DNA from: Seohaeicola zhoushanensis
Lineage (GTDB): Bacteria; Pseudomonadota; Alphaproteobacteria; Rhodobacterales; Rhodobacteraceae
Assembly: GCF_014656415.1 (NCBI RefSeq)
Contig: NZ_BNCJ01000001.1
Span: 1 to 64,000, forward strand
Length of the DNA stretch: 64,000 nucleotides
Direction: 5' to 3'
The position numbers were made by a program, and so were the translations under genes. Position 1 is the first letter of the stretch, and each line of letters starts with the position of its first letter. The notes under the pieces are model-generated. The model ran no database searches. It saw only the letters and a program-made list of their open reading frames with translations, and was not told the origin of the DNA. Below, piece after piece: positions 1 through 10,142 of this stretch.

Positions 1-4
1 AGAC

Positions 5-646
5 TCACCCCCGACCAACCCCGGAATCGCCACCAACTCGCGACGAAGAACCGAGGAGACGGGGGAAGGGCAGGCGAAGCAGCAGCAGGCCGGCGATCAG
101 GGCGAGATAGACCAGCGGTTCGATCCGGAAGCCTTTCGCCAGCATCAGGTAGTGCACCCCGCCCAGGATCGCCGCCGGATAGACCAGACGGTGCAGCCGG
201 CGCCAGGCCGGCCCGAGCCGGCGCACCGAGCGGTTGTTCGAGGTGACGGCCAGCGGCACGAGAAGAACGAAGGCCGCCATGCCGACAGTAATATAGGGGC
301 GCTTCACGATATCGGCCCAGATCTGCGCCAGCAGCTGCACGTCGAGGACCAGCCAGACCAGCAGGTGGCAGCAGACATAAAAGAAGGTGACCAGCCCGAT
401 CGCCCGGCGGAACCTCATCAGGTTGAGCCCGAGGAAGCGGCGCAGCGGCGTCACTGCCAGCCCGGCCACCAGGAACTTGAGCGCCAGCTCGCCCAGCTCG
501 CGCTCCAGCCCCTTCACCGGCTCGGGGCCCAGGCCGCCACTGACACCCAGCCAGAACAGCCAGGGCGCGCCGGCCATGCAGACTATATAGACCAGCCAGA
601 CCGGGACCCGGCGCAGCAGCGCGTTGGCCTGGTCGGTCAGGGTCAT
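5..646 (-). CDS. msrQ: MsrQ, haem-binding membrane subunit of periplasmic methionine sulfoxide reductase
   Basis: 213-residue multi-pass membrane protein of the ferric-reductase-like YedZ/MsrQ family. MsrQ passes electrons from the quinone pool or flavin to MsrP, which repairs oxidised methionine in periplasmic proteins. Several hydrophobic helices are visible, with histidines inside them that suit b-haem ligation (YVCCHLLVW, RLHRLVYP, GGVHYLM). The ATG at 646 overlaps the stop of the upstream gene by 4 bases, which argues for translational coupling. Length matches the family. It is the last gene of the msrP-(unknown)-msrQ unit; the stop lies just inside the left edge, so the gene is complete. 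Confidence 0.93.
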   Translation of the reverse strand: MTLTDQANALLRRVPVWLVYIVCMAGAPWLFWLGVSGGLGPEPVKGLERELGELALKFLVAGLAVTPLRRFLGLNLMRFRRAIGLVTFFYVCCHLLVWLVLDVQLLAQIWADIVKRPYITVGMAAFVLLVPLAVTSNNRSVRRLGPAWRRLHRLVYPAAILGGVHYLMLAKGFRIEPLVYLALIAGLLLLRLPFPRLLGSSSRVGGDSGVGRG

Positions 647-1194
647 TTCCGGCTCTTGGCGCAATCGCGCATGGCGAAGTCGCCGGGATTGCCTGCCGTA
701 TAGATGACCGAGACCACCAGCCGGGCATAGCAGGCTGTCGGGATCTCGTAGGGCGCCAGCCTTTGGGCGATGGTGATCCATTGCACCATCCGGTCTCCTC
801 TGGGGTTGGCCTGGAACAGGTCGACAGAGGTATTGTCGGCCAATCCGGCGTAATGCTGCGCCAGCTTCCCCGAGCGAATGCCCTTGGCGAAGCCCTGCGC
901 CGCGGTCCAGTCGTCGACGAAGACCACGAAGACTTCGGCCTCGCGCCCCTGTTCGCGGCCGATCTTGCCTGCCTGCCAGACCGCGTCGATCACGCCGGAG
1001 CGGTCGGCATCGCGGACTGCCTCGGCAAAGCCCTCGGGTTCGCGGATCGTGACGACCGAAACGCTGCCGCCCGCCGCATCGACGAAACGGTTGGGCGTGA
1101 CCAGCGGCGGCAAGGCGCCACCCTGGTGGGCCGGCGGCGCCGGTTCGGGCGCGGCGAGGACACCGAGCGCGAGCAGAAAGCCGAGTCCCTTCAT
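643..1194 (-). CDS. Hypothetical secreted protein between msrP and msrQ
   Basis: 183 residues with an N-terminal hydrophobic stretch (residues 3-15) followed by a proline/alanine-rich segment, so a Sec signal peptide and periplasmic location are likely. I recognise no domain. Two cysteines near the C-terminus (TACYARL and RDCAKS) could form a disulfide. The start codon shares a base with the msrP stop, and the stop overlaps the msrQ start by 4 bases, so it is embedded in the msr operon and is very probably translated with it. A periplasmic helper or substrate of the Msr system is inference only. Confidence 0.75.
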   Translation of the reverse strand: MKGLGFLLALGVLAAPEPAPPAHQGGALPPLVTPNRFVDAAGGSVSVVTIREPEGFAEAVRDADRSGVIDAVWQAGKIGREQGREAEVFVVFVDDWTAAQGFAKGIRSGKLAQHYAGLADNTSVDLFQANPRGDRMVQWITIAQRLAPYEIPTACYARLVVSVIYTAGNPGDFAMRDCAKSRK

Positions 1195-2096
1195 CAGTGG
1201 TACTTCGCCAGGTCCATGCCGGCATAGAGCGAGGCCACCTCGGCCTCGTAGCCATTGAACATCAGCGTCGGCACCTTCTTGGCGAAGAGGCCGCTTCCGA
1301 CCTTGCGCTCGGTTGCCTGGCTCCAGCGCGGATGGTCCACGTTCGGGTTCACGTTGGAGTAGAAGCCGTATTCGCGGTCGCTGTATTTATTCCAGGCGGT
1401 GGGCGGTTGCTTGTCTACCAGCGAGATCCGCACGATCGACTTGATCGACTTGTAGCCATATTTCCACGGCACCACGAGACGCATCGGCGCGCCGTTCTGC
1501 TTGGGGATCGGCTTGCCGTAGATCCCGGTCGCCATGATGGTCAGCGGGTGCATCGCCTCGTCCAGCCGCAGACCCTCGACATAGGGCCACTCGATGATCG
1601 GATAGCGCACGCCCGGCATCTCCTCGGGGCGCAGCAGGGTTTCGAAGGCGACGTATTTCGCACCCGCCTGCACACCGGCCATGTTCAGCAGGTCGGCCAG
1701 CTCGAAACCGTTCCACGGGATCACCATCGACCAGGCCTCGACACAGCGGAAACGGTAGATCCGCTCCTCGACCGTCATCGCCGACATGATCTGGTCGAAG
1801 GAATAGTCGCCCGGCTTGTCGACCATGCCGTCGATCTTCACCGTCCAGGGCGAGATGGTCAGCCGGTCGGCATAGCGCGCCGGGTCGTCCTTGTCGGTGC
1901 CGAACTCGTAGAAGTTGTTATAGGAGGTGATCTCCTCCCAACCGTTCGGCTCCAGCGTCTCGGCCCGCACGCTGCCGGCGCCCAGGCCCACCAGCCCCGC
2001 CGCCGCTAGCCCGCCGGTGATCTGCCGTCGGTTCACGAAGGCCGCTTCAGGCGTCACATCGGCTGCGGTCAGGTCGTTGGTCCAGCGATAGGCCAT
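1194..2096 (-). CDS. msrP: MsrP, periplasmic molybdopterin-dependent methionine sulfoxide reductase
   Basis: 300 residues, normal for MsrP (YedY). It reduces both diastereomers of protein-bound methionine sulfoxide in the periplasm using a molybdenum cofactor and electrons from MsrQ. A twin-arginine signal is present (NRRQIT, Arg23-Arg24, then a small-residue hydrophobic stretch ending GSVRA), so it is folded before Tat export. The likely molybdenum-ligand cysteine is Cys118 in RFRCVEAW. The ATG at 2096 was chosen because the Tat motif sits 22 residues in; the open frame runs further upstream without a sensible protein. First gene of the msr operon. Confidence 0.95.
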   Translation of the reverse strand: MAYRWTNDLTAADVTPEAAFVNRRQITGGLAAAGLVGLGAGSVRAETLEPNGWEEITSYNNFYEFGTDKDDPARYADRLTISPWTVKIDGMVDKPGDYSFDQIMSAMTVEERIYRFRCVEAWSMVIPWNGFELADLLNMAGVQAGAKYVAFETLLRPEEMPGVRYPIIEWPYVEGLRLDEAMHPLTIMATGIYGKPIPKQNGAPMRLVVPWKYGYKSIKSIVRISLVDKQPPTAWNKYSDREYGFYSNVNPNVDHPRWSQATERKVGSGLFAKKVPTLMFNGYEAEVASLYAGMDLAKYH

Positions 2097-2166
2097 GGCG
2101 GTCCTCCGTATTGCGCTTTTGACGGAGACTAGGGCGGCACCCACTGGTTGGCCAAACCAAATCGAC

Positions 2167-3660
2167 TCACATTTCGGAGACGGAATTGTAACTTGGCAGG
2201 ATCTGGTTGAGCGGCAGGCTGCGCCCGTCGGCCTGCACGATCCGCACATGCCGCCTTCGCATCCGGCGCGGCTCGGAGACGCCGACCGAATGGGCGATCA
2301 TCTCGACCTCGTGGATCATCTCGCGGGCATAATGGGCGACGCGCAGATATTTGTTCTCGACCACCAGCCCCTTCTGCAGGCGCGGGTCATGGGTGGTGAT
2401 GCCGGTCGGGCAGGTGTTCCTGTTGCACTTGAGCGCCTGGATGCAGCCGAGGCTGAACATGAAGCCGCGCGCCGAGGTGACGAAATCGGCCCCTGCGGCC
2501 AGCGCCCAGGCCACGTCCGAGGGGTTCACCAGCTTGCCGCTGGCGACGATGCGGATGCGCTCCTTCAGCCCGTGGCGGTCGCGCAGGTTGACGACCGGGG
2601 GCAGCGCCTCGCGGATCGACATGCCGACCAGGTCGATCAGCGGCATCGGCGCGGCGCCGGTGCCGCCCTCGCCCCCGTCGAGCGTGATGAAGTCGGGCGC
2701 GCTCTGCTCGCCGCGCCGGTCGACCGCGGCGAAGAGCTCGTCGAAGGCGTCAACCGAGCCGACCACCGTCTTGATTCCGACCGGCTTGCCCGTGACCTCG
2801 CGCACATGGGCGATCATGTCGAGAAGCTGCTCGAAATCGGCCACTTCTATATGGCGGTTCGGCGAGAGACTATCCTGCCCCTCCTGGATGCCGCGTATCG
2901 CGGCAATCTCGGCCGTCACCTTGGCGCCGGGAAGGATGCCGCCCTTGCCGGGCTTGGCGCCCTGCGCCAGCTTGATCTCGAACATGCGCACCTGCGGATG
3001 CGCCGCGATGGCGCGCAGCTTCTCGTCCGAGAGGTGGCCGTGTGCATCGCGCACCCCGTATTTCGCGGTGCCGACCTGAAAGACGATATCGCAGCCGCCC
3101 GAGAGGTGATGCGGGCTGAGACCGCCCTCTCCCGTGTTCATCCAGATCCCGGCCTCCTTCGCGCCCCGGCTAAGTGCCATCACCGCCGGCTTGGAAATCG
3201 CGCCATAGCTCATGCCTGAGATATTGAAGAAGGACGGCGCCATATAAGGAGTGCGCGCGTGCGGGCCGATCAGCATCGGCTCGGATTTCGCGTGCTCGTC
3301 ATCCAGCGGCGGGAAGGCCGCGTTGACGAAGATAGCGGTGCCCGGCAGCGACAGGTTGCGGGTCGATCCAAAGGCCACCGTATTGCCCTTGGCATCGGCC
3401 GCGCGGTTGACCCAGTCGCGCTGCGCCCGGTTGAAGGGCATCTCCTCGCGGTCCATGGCGAAGAAATACTGCCGGAAGAATTCGCCCAGTTCGGTGAACA
3501 GCCCGCGAAACCGTCCGATCACCGGGTAGTTCCGCCGGATCGCGTCGCCGGTCTGGGTGCGGTCGATCACGAAAAGCGTGACGCCCAGCGCCATCAGCAC
3601 CCCGATCAGAACGACGAAGGCCAGCGCCATCACCTCGAGCGTCTGCATTGCAAATCCCAT
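2167..3660 (-). CDS. FMN-binding glutamate synthase-family protein, membrane anchored
   Basis: 497 residues related to the central FMN domain of glutamate synthase (GltB) but without the amidotransferase domain. One membrane helix lies at residues 8-30, followed by the FMN (beta/alpha)8 barrel with an EGGTGA glycine motif. Three cysteines at about 406, 412 and 417 ([12 protein letters not shown]) have the C-x5-C-x4-C spacing of the GltB 3Fe-4S cluster. The ATG at 3660 has GGAGGA 7 bases upstream. Substrate is not known for these stand-alone homologues; some relatives act in methylamine metabolism, but no such neighbours occur here. Confidence 0.85.
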   Translation of the reverse strand: MGFAMQTLEVMALAFVVLIGVLMALGVTLFVIDRTQTGDAIRRNYPVIGRFRGLFTELGEFFRQYFFAMDREEMPFNRAQRDWVNRAADAKGNTVAFGSTRNLSLPGTAIFVNAAFPPLDDEHAKSEPMLIGPHARTPYMAPSFFNISGMSYGAISKPAVMALSRGAKEAGIWMNTGEGGLSPHHLSGGCDIVFQVGTAKYGVRDAHGHLSDEKLRAIAAHPQVRMFEIKLAQGAKPGKGGILPGAKVTAEIAAIRGIQEGQDSLSPNRHIEVADFEQLLDMIAHVREVTGKPVGIKTVVGSVDAFDELFAAVDRRGEQSAPDFITLDGGEGGTGAAPMPLIDLVGMSIREALPPVVNLRDRHGLKERIRIVASGKLVNPSDVAWALAAGADFVTSARGFMFSLGCIQALKCNRNTCPTGITTHDPRLQKGLVVENKYLRVAHYAREMIHEVEMIAHSVGVSEPRRMRRRHVRIVQADGRSLPLNQILPSYNSVSEM

Positions 3661-3772
3661 GAACGTCCTCCGCTGCGGTTTGACATGTCGCAAGGTGCTT
3701 CGCCGCACTATATCCGAGAGTGAGCGTCACGGCCCCGACTGGCAAGCCGGGGCGCAACAAATCGGGAGGATC

Positions 3773-4219
3773 ATGATGAAACACGTCTTTTTGGCCGCAA
3801 CCTTCGCTCTCGCCGCCCAGGCAGCGGCGGCGCAGCAGGCCGTCACTTACAAGACAGAAGCGGCCTTCGACGACGTGATCTTCGAGCTGGAGAACGCGAT
3901 CACCGACGCCGGGCTGGTGGTCGACTGGGTCAGCCATGTCGGCGAGATGCTGGAGCGCACGCGACAGGATGTAGGGTCGGACAAGGTGATCTTCGAACGC
4001 GCCGACGTCTACAACTTCTGCTCGGCCATCGTGTCGCGCAACGTGATGGAGGCGGACCCGATGAACATCGCCTTCTGCCCCTATGGCATCTTCGTCGCCA
4101 AGGTCGCCGGCGACGAGACCCACACCATCGTCGGCTATCGCAGCTTCCCCGAAGGCGCGATGCAGGAGGCGGCGGCGCTGGTCGACGGGCTGGCCCGCAA
4201 GGCCGCCGGGCTGGAATAG
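3773..4219 (+). CDS. DUF302 domain protein, secreted
   Basis: 148 residues. A signal peptide covers residues 1-20 (ending AAAAQQA) and the rest matches the DUF302 fold, a small periplasmic domain of unknown function often seen in proteobacteria. The start at 3773 is preceded by GGGAGGATC, a strong ribosome binding site. It is divergent from the FMN protein (112-bp gap), so the two may share a regulatory region. It converges on guaD with a 3-base gap. Confidence 0.8.
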   Translation: MMKHVFLAATFALAAQAAAAQQAVTYKTEAAFDDVIFELENAITDAGLVVDWVSHVGEMLERTRQDVGSDKVIFERADVYNFCSAIVSRNVMEADPMNIAFCPYGIFVAKVAGDETHTIVGYRSFPEGAMQEAAALVDGLARKAAGLE

Positions 4220-4222
4220 AGC

Positions 4223-5512
4223 CTAGCCCGCGAGGCGGCCATTGATGCGCACCTCGGCGATGCAGCGGTCATCGCCGAGCATGATGGTGGCAAATAGCGC
4301 CTCCCAGATATCCCTGGCCCGCGCCGTGCGCTGCGCCAGAGCCGGCGTCGCGGCGAGGTCGAGCACGACGAGGTCGGCCTCCATGCCCGGCGCGATGGTG
4401 CCGATCGCGTGGCCCATGTGCAGCGCCTGCGCCGATCCGGCTGTGGCAAGCCAGAGCAGTTCCGCCGCGTGCAGCGCCCGGCCCCGCAGTTGCCCAACCT
4501 CGTAGGCCGCCGCCATCGTCCGCAGCATCGAGAAGGACGACCCGCCGCCGGTATCGGTAGCCAGCGCAACGCGGTGCCCCGCCGCCATCAGCCCGTCCAT
4601 GTCGAAGAGGCCAGAGCCGATGAAGGTGTTCGAAGTCGGGCAATGCACCAGCCCTGCCCCCACCTCGCGCAGGCGGTCCTTCTCGCGCGGTTCCAGGTGG
4701 ATCGCGTGGCCGTAAAGGCCGCGCTCCCCCAGCAGCCCATGGCGTTCATAGGTGTCGAGATAGTCGCGCGCCTCGGGGTAGAGGCCCAGCACCCATTCGA
4801 TCTCGTCGGTCTGTTCCGACAGGTGCGTCTGCATCAGACAATCCGGATGCTCGGCCCAGAGCGCGCCCAGCGCCTCGAGCTGTTCCTGCGTCGAGGTCGG
4901 CGAGAAACGCGGCGTGATCGCATAGGTCAGCCGCCCGGCGCCGTGCCAGCGCCCGATCAGCGCGCGGCTGTCGTCATAGGCCGATTGCGCGGTGTCGCGT
5001 AGCCCCTCCGGCGCGGTGTCGCGGTCCATGCAGGTCTTGCCGGCGGCAAGCCGCATGTCGCGCTTCTGCGCCTCGGCAAACAGCGCCTCGGCGCTGCCGG
5101 GATGGATGGTGCAGTAGGAACAGACCGTGGTGGTGCCGTTCGCCGTCACCAGGTCGAGATAGCGCGCCGCGATCTCGGCCGCATAGGCCGGATCGGCAAA
5201 GCGCACCTCTTCCGGGAAGGTATAGGTGTTCAGCCAGTCGATCAGCCGCTTGCCCCAGCTCGCGATGATGGCGGTCTGCGGGTAATGCGCGTGAGCGTCG
5301 ACGAAACCGGGCAGAATCACCTTGTCGCCGTGGTTGACGACCTGCGCCTCGGGATGCGCCGCGCGCAGGTCGGACAGGGTGCCGCTCACCAGGATCCGCC
5401 CATCCGACAGGGCCACCGCCTCGTCCACGCGGGCCGCCTTCTCGGGTTCGCCGAGGAAGGGCGAACGCTCATAGCACAGCACCCGGCCGGCAAGGATCAC
5501 CATATCGCCCAT
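4223..5512 (-). CDS. guaD: Guanine deaminase
   Basis: 429-residue amidohydrolase that converts guanine to xanthine and ammonia in purine salvage and catabolism. The metal-binding HxH is visible in FVDAHAHYPQ, with further histidines in QTHLSEQ and YGHAIHL and the aspartate in ALATDTGGG. Length and motifs fit GuaD. The ATG at 5512 was chosen because AAGGA lies just upstream; an in-frame extension to 5542 is possible. An 8-oxoguanine deaminase of the same superfamily lies 6.4 kb to the right. Confidence 0.9.
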   Translation of the reverse strand: MGDMVILAGRVLCYERSPFLGEPEKAARVDEAVALSDGRILVSGTLSDLRAAHPEAQVVNHGDKVILPGFVDAHAHYPQTAIIASWGKRLIDWLNTYTFPEEVRFADPAYAAEIAARYLDLVTANGTTTVCSYCTIHPGSAEALFAEAQKRDMRLAAGKTCMDRDTAPEGLRDTAQSAYDDSRALIGRWHGAGRLTYAITPRFSPTSTQEQLEALGALWAEHPDCLMQTHLSEQTDEIEWVLGLYPEARDYLDTYERHGLLGERGLYGHAIHLEPREKDRLREVGAGLVHCPTSNTFIGSGLFDMDGLMAAGHRVALATDTGGGSSFSMLRTMAAAYEVGQLRGRALHAAELLWLATAGSAQALHMGHAIGTIAPGMEADLVVLDLAATPALAQRTARARDIWEALFATIMLGDDRCIAEVRINGRLAG

Positions 5513-5650
5513 CTTCCTTGCCTCCTGGCCGCCTGATTGCACCGCAACAACCTACCTGTCGCAAAAGGCGCGGTAAATTCCGGATTTGTCGCTGTTTTCC
5601 AGCAGCAGCTTCCAGTAGGTTGCGGCCAATCGCGGAAAGGAGGGTGGCCG

Positions 5651-7042
5651 ATGGACGCCGAAGACCAGCCGATCGACACCGAAGCCGAGCGCGACGAAGA
5701 CGCCTATGCGCTCTCGCCCAAGGTGGTGGCCGCGATTCTCGATGCCGTCGAGGAGGGTGACCGCGAGCGCCTGATCGCGCTGATGGAGCCGCTGCACGCG
5801 GCCGACATCGCCGACCTTCTCGAACAGATCCACTCGGACGAGCGCCGCGCGCTGATCCAGCTCTATGACCGCGAATTCGACGGCGAGATCCTGTCGGAAC
5901 TCGAAGAGAGCGTGCGCGAAGAGGTGATCGGCTTCCTCTCGCCCCAGGTCCTTGCCGAGGCAGTGCGCGAGCTCGACTCGGACGACGTGGTCGACCTTGT
6001 CGAATTCCTGGACGAGCCGCAGCAGGAAGCCATCCTCGACGTGCTGGAAGACGTCGACCGGGCGGCGGTCGAACTGGCGCTGTCCTATCCCGAAGGCTCG
6101 GCCGGCCGCCTGATGCAGTCCGAGGTGGTGATGGCCCCCGAGCACTGGAACGTCGGCCAGGCCATCGACCACATGCGCAGTTCGGACCGGCTGCCCGACG
6201 CCTTCTACCACGTAATCCTCGTTGACCCGCGCCTGCACCCGATCGGAAATGTCTCGCTGGGCAGGCTGATGGCCTCGGGGCGCGACGTGCCGCTGAAGTC
6301 GATCACCGAAGAGATGTTCCGCGTCATCCCGGTGACTCAGGACGAGGAAGACGTCGCCTATGCCTTCAACCAGTATCACCTGATCTCGGCACCGGTGGTG
6401 AACGAGGACGGCCGGCTGGTTGGCCAGATCACCATCGACGATGCGATGATCGTGCTGGACGAGGAACACGAGGAAGACATCCTGCGCCTTGCCGGTGTTG
6501 GCGAAGGCTCGCTTTCCGACCGGGTGGTCGAAACGGTGAAGGGCCGCTTTCCCTGGCTGGCGGTCAACCTTGTCACCGCGATCATGGCCTCGATGGTGAT
6601 TGCCCAGTTCGACGGGGTGATCGCGCAATATGTGGCGCTGGCGGTGCTCATGCCGATTGTCGCCTCGATGGGCGGCAACGCCGGCACCCAGTCGCTCACC
6701 GTCGCGGTGCGCGCCATCGCCACGCGCGACCTCACCGGCTCGAACGTCTGGCGGGTGATCCGGCGCGAGGTGCTGGTGGGGCTGGCGAACGGCCTCGCCT
6801 TTGCCTTGCTGATGGCGGTGGTGGGCTATTTCTGGTTCGGCTCGACCTCGCTGGCGATCGTGCTGGCGGCGGCGATGATCATCAACCTGGTGATTGCGGG
6901 TCTGGCCGGCACGGTGATTCCCGTGGTGCTCGACCGCTTCAACGTCGACCCGGCGCTGGCCTCGGGGGCCTTCGTCACAACCGTGACCGACGTGGTCGGC
7001 TTCTTCGCCTTCCTCGGCTTTGCCGCGGTCTACCTGCTATGA
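5651..7042 (+). CDS. mgtE: Magnesium transporter MgtE
   Basis: 463 residues. An acidic N-terminal MgtE_N superhelical domain (about 20-135) is followed by paired CBS domains (about 140-265) and a C-terminal block of five membrane helices with the conserved GGNAGTQS motif of the pore. It is a Mg2+ channel gated by cytosolic Mg2+ binding to the N and CBS domains. ATG 5651 follows AAAGGAGGG; the open frame extends 114 bases upstream without support. The stop overlaps the next start by 4 bases. Confidence 0.95.
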   Translation: MDAEDQPIDTEAERDEDAYALSPKVVAAILDAVEEGDRERLIALMEPLHAADIADLLEQIHSDERRALIQLYDREFDGEILSELEESVREEVIGFLSPQVLAEAVRELDSDDVVDLVEFLDEPQQEAILDVLEDVDRAAVELALSYPEGSAGRLMQSEVVMAPEHWNVGQAIDHMRSSDRLPDAFYHVILVDPRLHPIGNVSLGRLMASGRDVPLKSITEEMFRVIPVTQDEEDVAYAFNQYHLISAPVVNEDGRLVGQITIDDAMIVLDEEHEEDILRLAGVGEGSLSDRVVETVKGRFPWLAVNLVTAIMASMVIAQFDGVIAQYVALAVLMPIVASMGGNAGTQSLTVAVRAIATRDLTGSNVWRVIRREVLVGLANGLAFALLMAVVGYFWFGSTSLAIVLAAAMIINLVIAGLAGTVIPVVLDRFNVDPALASGAFVTTVTDVVGFFAFLGFAAVYLL

Positions 7043-7599
7043 GCGCGCTGTCCGACGCCAAGAAGGCGGCACGCGAGGCGGCCTTCGCCCGCCGCGCGCT
7101 GGCCCATGCGGCGGCAAGCGGCGCGCAGGCGGGCAAGCTCTCCGAAGTGCTGGCCGGTTATCGCGGCGTGCCGCTCTCGGGCTACATGGCGATGCGGACC
7201 GAGATCGACCCGACCCCGGCGATGGAAGAGGCCGCCGCGCATGGCCCGGTCGGCGTGCCGGTGATCGTCGCCAAGGCCCAGCCACTGCGCTTCTGCCGAT
7301 GGGAACCCGGCTGCGCAATGAAGGACGGCCCCTTCGGCGCAAGCATCCCGGCGGTCGAGGACTGGTTCGAACCCGAGATCCTGATCGTCCCGCTGGTCGC
7401 CTTCGACGCGCGCGGCAACCGGCTGGGCTATGGCGGCGGCTTCTACGACCGCACGCTCGAAATGCTGCGCGCAAAGCGGGCGACGCTGGCGATCGGCTTT
7501 GCCTTCGACGCGCAGGAGGCCGATGAACTGCCGCTGGAACCGACGGACCAGCCGCTCGACATGATCGTGACCGAAAGCCGGGTGCTGAGCTTCCGCTGA
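7039..7599 (+). CDS. 5-formyltetrahydrofolate cyclo-ligase
   Basis: 186 residues. It catalyses ATP-dependent conversion of 5-formyl-THF to 5,10-methenyl-THF, recycling folate. The conserved C-terminal GYGGGFYDRTL substrate/ATP motif is present and the N-terminus carries the Lys/Arg-rich start (SDAKKAAREAAFARR) typical of the family. ATG overlaps the mgtE stop by 4 bases, so the pair is translationally coupled although functionally unrelated. Confidence 0.92.
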   Translation: MSALSDAKKAAREAAFARRALAHAAASGAQAGKLSEVLAGYRGVPLSGYMAMRTEIDPTPAMEEAAAHGPVGVPVIVAKAQPLRFCRWEPGCAMKDGPFGASIPAVEDWFEPEILIVPLVAFDARGNRLGYGGGFYDRTLEMLRAKRATLAIGFAFDAQEADELPLEPTDQPLDMIVTESRVLSFR

Positions 7600-7787
7600 A
7601 GGCTCACGCCCTGCTCGCGTCCGTTCACGTTGATTTCACTTGAAGAATGAAAGCACGCCGGCTTGGCGCGCCATGGCGGAAAGTCAAGGCCGTGGCGCCC
7701 GCCATATCAGGTGATCCGCTAGTCCCCTCCCCCCGTCTTACGTGCAGCCGCATGTGTCGCGGTCGTGCACAACAAATGGGAGACCTA

Positions 7788-8270
7788 ATGATGTTCCGCA
7801 GAACCTTCATCGCCTTCGCCGCCGCCGCCAGCCTGACCAGTGCCGCCTATGCCGGCGGCCACTCCAAGGATATCGTCGACACCGCCGTCGGCGCGGGCGA
7901 CTTCACCACGCTGGTCGCCGCCGTACAGGCTGCCGGCCTTGTCGACACGCTCAAGGGCGAAGGCCCCTTCACCGTCTTCGCGCCCAATGACGCGGCCTTC
8001 GCCGCGCTGCCGGCTGGCACGGTTGAAGACCTGCTGAAGCCCGAGAACAAGGACAAGCTGGTGTCGATCCTCACCTACCACGTGGTGCCGGGCAAGGTGA
8101 TGAGCACCGACCTCAGCAACGGCATGAAGGCCGCCACCGTGCAGGGCGGCGAGGTCACGATCATGACCGAGGGCGGCGTGAGCGTGAACGACGCCAAGGT
8201 GCTCGCCGCCGATATCGAGGCCGACAACGGCGTGATCCACGTGATCGACAAGGTCATCCTGCCCGAGTGA
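7788..8270 (+). CDS. Fasciclin domain (FAS1) secreted protein
   Basis: 160 residues: signal peptide at about 1-22 (ending AAYAGG), then one complete FAS1 domain with the family H1 ([14 protein letters not shown]) and H2 ([12 protein letters not shown]) motifs. FAS1 domains usually mediate adhesion or matrix contact outside the cytoplasm; bacterial single-domain versions have no settled role. The start was placed at 7788, after GGGAGACCTA. The 188-bp gap before it shows no gene. Confidence 0.92.
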   Translation: MMFRRTFIAFAAAASLTSAAYAGGHSKDIVDTAVGAGDFTTLVAAVQAAGLVDTLKGEGPFTVFAPNDAAFAALPAGTVEDLLKPENKDKLVSILTYHVVPGKVMSTDLSNGMKAATVQGGEVTIMTEGGVSVNDAKVLAADIEADNGVIHVIDKVILPE

Positions 8271-8364
8271 TCGGACCGGGCGGGCCGGCGCACAGCCGGG
8301 CCGCCAACCTGCCTGCATTCTGGTTTCTCTTGCGCCGGACCGCCGCCGGGCCTACGGATCAGGC

Positions 8365-9177
8365 ATGAAAATACTGTTTCTAGGCGATGTAATGGGCCGC
8401 GCGGGCCGGGCTGCCGTGAAAGAGCGGCTGCCGAAACTGCGCGCCGAGTGGCGGCTCGACTTCGTGGTGATCAACGGCGAGAACGCCTCGTCGGGCATGG
8501 GCCTGACCGGCGATCATGCCAAGCTGCTGCTCGATGCCGGCGCCGATTGTGTGACGCTGGGCGACCATGCCTTCGATCAGAAGGACATGTTTCAGTTCAT
8601 CGAGACCGAACCGCGGGTGATCCGCCCGCTGAACTTCGCCAAGACCGCGCCGGGCAAGGGTGCGCGGCTGTTCACCTCGAAGAACGGCCGCAAGGTACTG
8701 GTGACCCAGGTGCTGGGCCAGGTCTTCATGAAGCGCGCCTTCGACGATCCCTTCTCGGCGCTTGACACGGTGCTCAAGTCGCACCCGCTCGGGGGGCTGG
8801 CCTCGGCGGTGGTGGTCGACGTGCATTGCGAGGCGACCTCCGAAAAGATGGCGATGGGCCACTACTGCGACGGCCGCGCCAGTCTGGTGGTGGGCACCCA
8901 CACCCATGTCCCGACGGGCGACGCCCAGGTTCTGTCCGGAGGCACCGCCTATCTGACCGATGCAGGCATGTGCGGCGACTACGACTCGGTCATCGGCATG
9001 GACAAGGCCGAACCGATGCGCCGCTTCATCACCGGCATGGCCAAGACGCGGTTCACCCCCGCCCTTGGCGAGGCGACCCTCTCGGGCGTTCTGGTCGAGA
9101 CGGATGACAACACGGGCAAGGCGAAATCCGTGCGGATGATCCGCGTGGGCGGGAGGTTGCAGGAAGCAATCCCATGA
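8365..9177 (+). CDS. YmdB/TIGR00282 family metallophosphoesterase
   Basis: 270 residues of the TIGR00282 calcineurin-like phosphodiesterase family. Metal ligands are visible at the start (FLGDVMG), INGENAS, GDHAFD and VGTHTHVPTGD. Bacillus YmdB hydrolyses 2',3'-cyclic nucleotides in vitro and affects RNA turnover and development; the role in alphaproteobacteria is not established. Overlaps the following transporter start by 4 bases. Confidence 0.92.
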   Translation: MKILFLGDVMGRAGRAAVKERLPKLRAEWRLDFVVINGENASSGMGLTGDHAKLLLDAGADCVTLGDHAFDQKDMFQFIETEPRVIRPLNFAKTAPGKGARLFTSKNGRKVLVTQVLGQVFMKRAFDDPFSALDTVLKSHPLGGLASAVVVDVHCEATSEKMAMGHYCDGRASLVVGTHTHVPTGDAQVLSGGTAYLTDAGMCGDYDSVIGMDKAEPMRRFITGMAKTRFTPALGEATLSGVLVETDDNTGKAKSVRMIRVGGRLQEAIP

Positions 9178-10106
9178 CACGCCGCGACATCGCCCTCTAC
9201 AGCCTGGTTCTCGTGCTTGCGGGAATGGGCTGGGGCATGACCCAGCCACTGGGCAAGATCGCGGTGAGCACCGGCCACCAGCATTTCGGGCTCATCTTCT
9301 GGCAATGCGCCATAGGCGCAGCGGTGATGGCGCTGGTCTCGGTGCTGCAGGGCCACCGCCTGCCCCTGCATCGCGGCGCGCTGCTGACCTACCTCGTGAT
9401 CGCGCTGCTTGGCACGGTGATCCCGAACTCGACCTTCTATACTTCCATCGCGCATCTGCCCTCGGGCGTCATGTCCATCGTGATCTCGCTGGTGCCGATG
9501 ATGGCCTTCCCGATCGCCCTTGGCCTGAAGCTCGAGCGTTTCTCGGCCCGTCGGCTGTTCGGCCTGCTGGCAGGCCTCGCCGGGGTCATGCTGCTGGTGG
9601 TGCCCGAGGCGAGCCTGCCCGACCCGGCAATGCTCGTCTGGGTGCCGCTGGCGCTGGTGGGGCCGTTCTTCTACGCCTGCGAAGGCAATTATGTCGCCCG
9701 CTTCGGCACGGCAGACGTCGATCCCATCCGTGTTCTCTTCGGCGCCTCGCTTGCCGGGGCGCTGCTCACTCTGCCCATGGCGCTCGGCTCTGGCCAGTTC
9801 ATCTCGCCCCTGCGCAGCTACGGCCCGCCGGAATTCGCGCTGATCCTCTCTGCCGTTCTCAATGTCTTCATCTATGCCGCCTATGTCTGGCTGGTCGGAC
9901 GCGCCGGGGCCGTCTTTGCGATGCAGGTTGCCTATCTCGTCACCGGCTTCGGGATGCTCTGGGCAATGGCGATCCTGTCCGAGAGCTATTCGCCCTATAT
10001 CTGGGCGGCGATGGGCTTGGTCCTGTTGGGTGTGATGCTGGTGCAACCGCGTCGCAATGAAGCAGTTGCCGCGGGGGCGGCGATAGAGGAAACTGGCCTC
10101 CGCTGA
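9174..10106 (+). CDS. DMT-superfamily (EamA) transporter
   Basis: 310 residues with about ten membrane helices arranged as two EamA repeats, as in inner-membrane drug/metabolite exporters. The substrate cannot be told from sequence. The start overlaps the stop of the phosphoesterase gene by 4 bases, so the two are co-translated. The C-terminus is a short polar tail after the last helix. Confidence 0.9.
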   Translation: MTRRDIALYSLVLVLAGMGWGMTQPLGKIAVSTGHQHFGLIFWQCAIGAAVMALVSVLQGHRLPLHRGALLTYLVIALLGTVIPNSTFYTSIAHLPSGVMSIVISLVPMMAFPIALGLKLERFSARRLFGLLAGLAGVMLLVVPEASLPDPAMLVWVPLALVGPFFYACEGNYVARFGTADVDPIRVLFGASLAGALLTLPMALGSGQFISPLRSYGPPEFALILSAVLNVFIYAAYVWLVGRAGAVFAMQVAYLVTGFGMLWAMAILSESYSPYIWAAMGLVLLGVMLVQPRRNEAVAAGAAIEETGLR

Positions 10107-10142
10107 AACGAAACCGCCGCGCGCGACATATCAAAGGCATAT

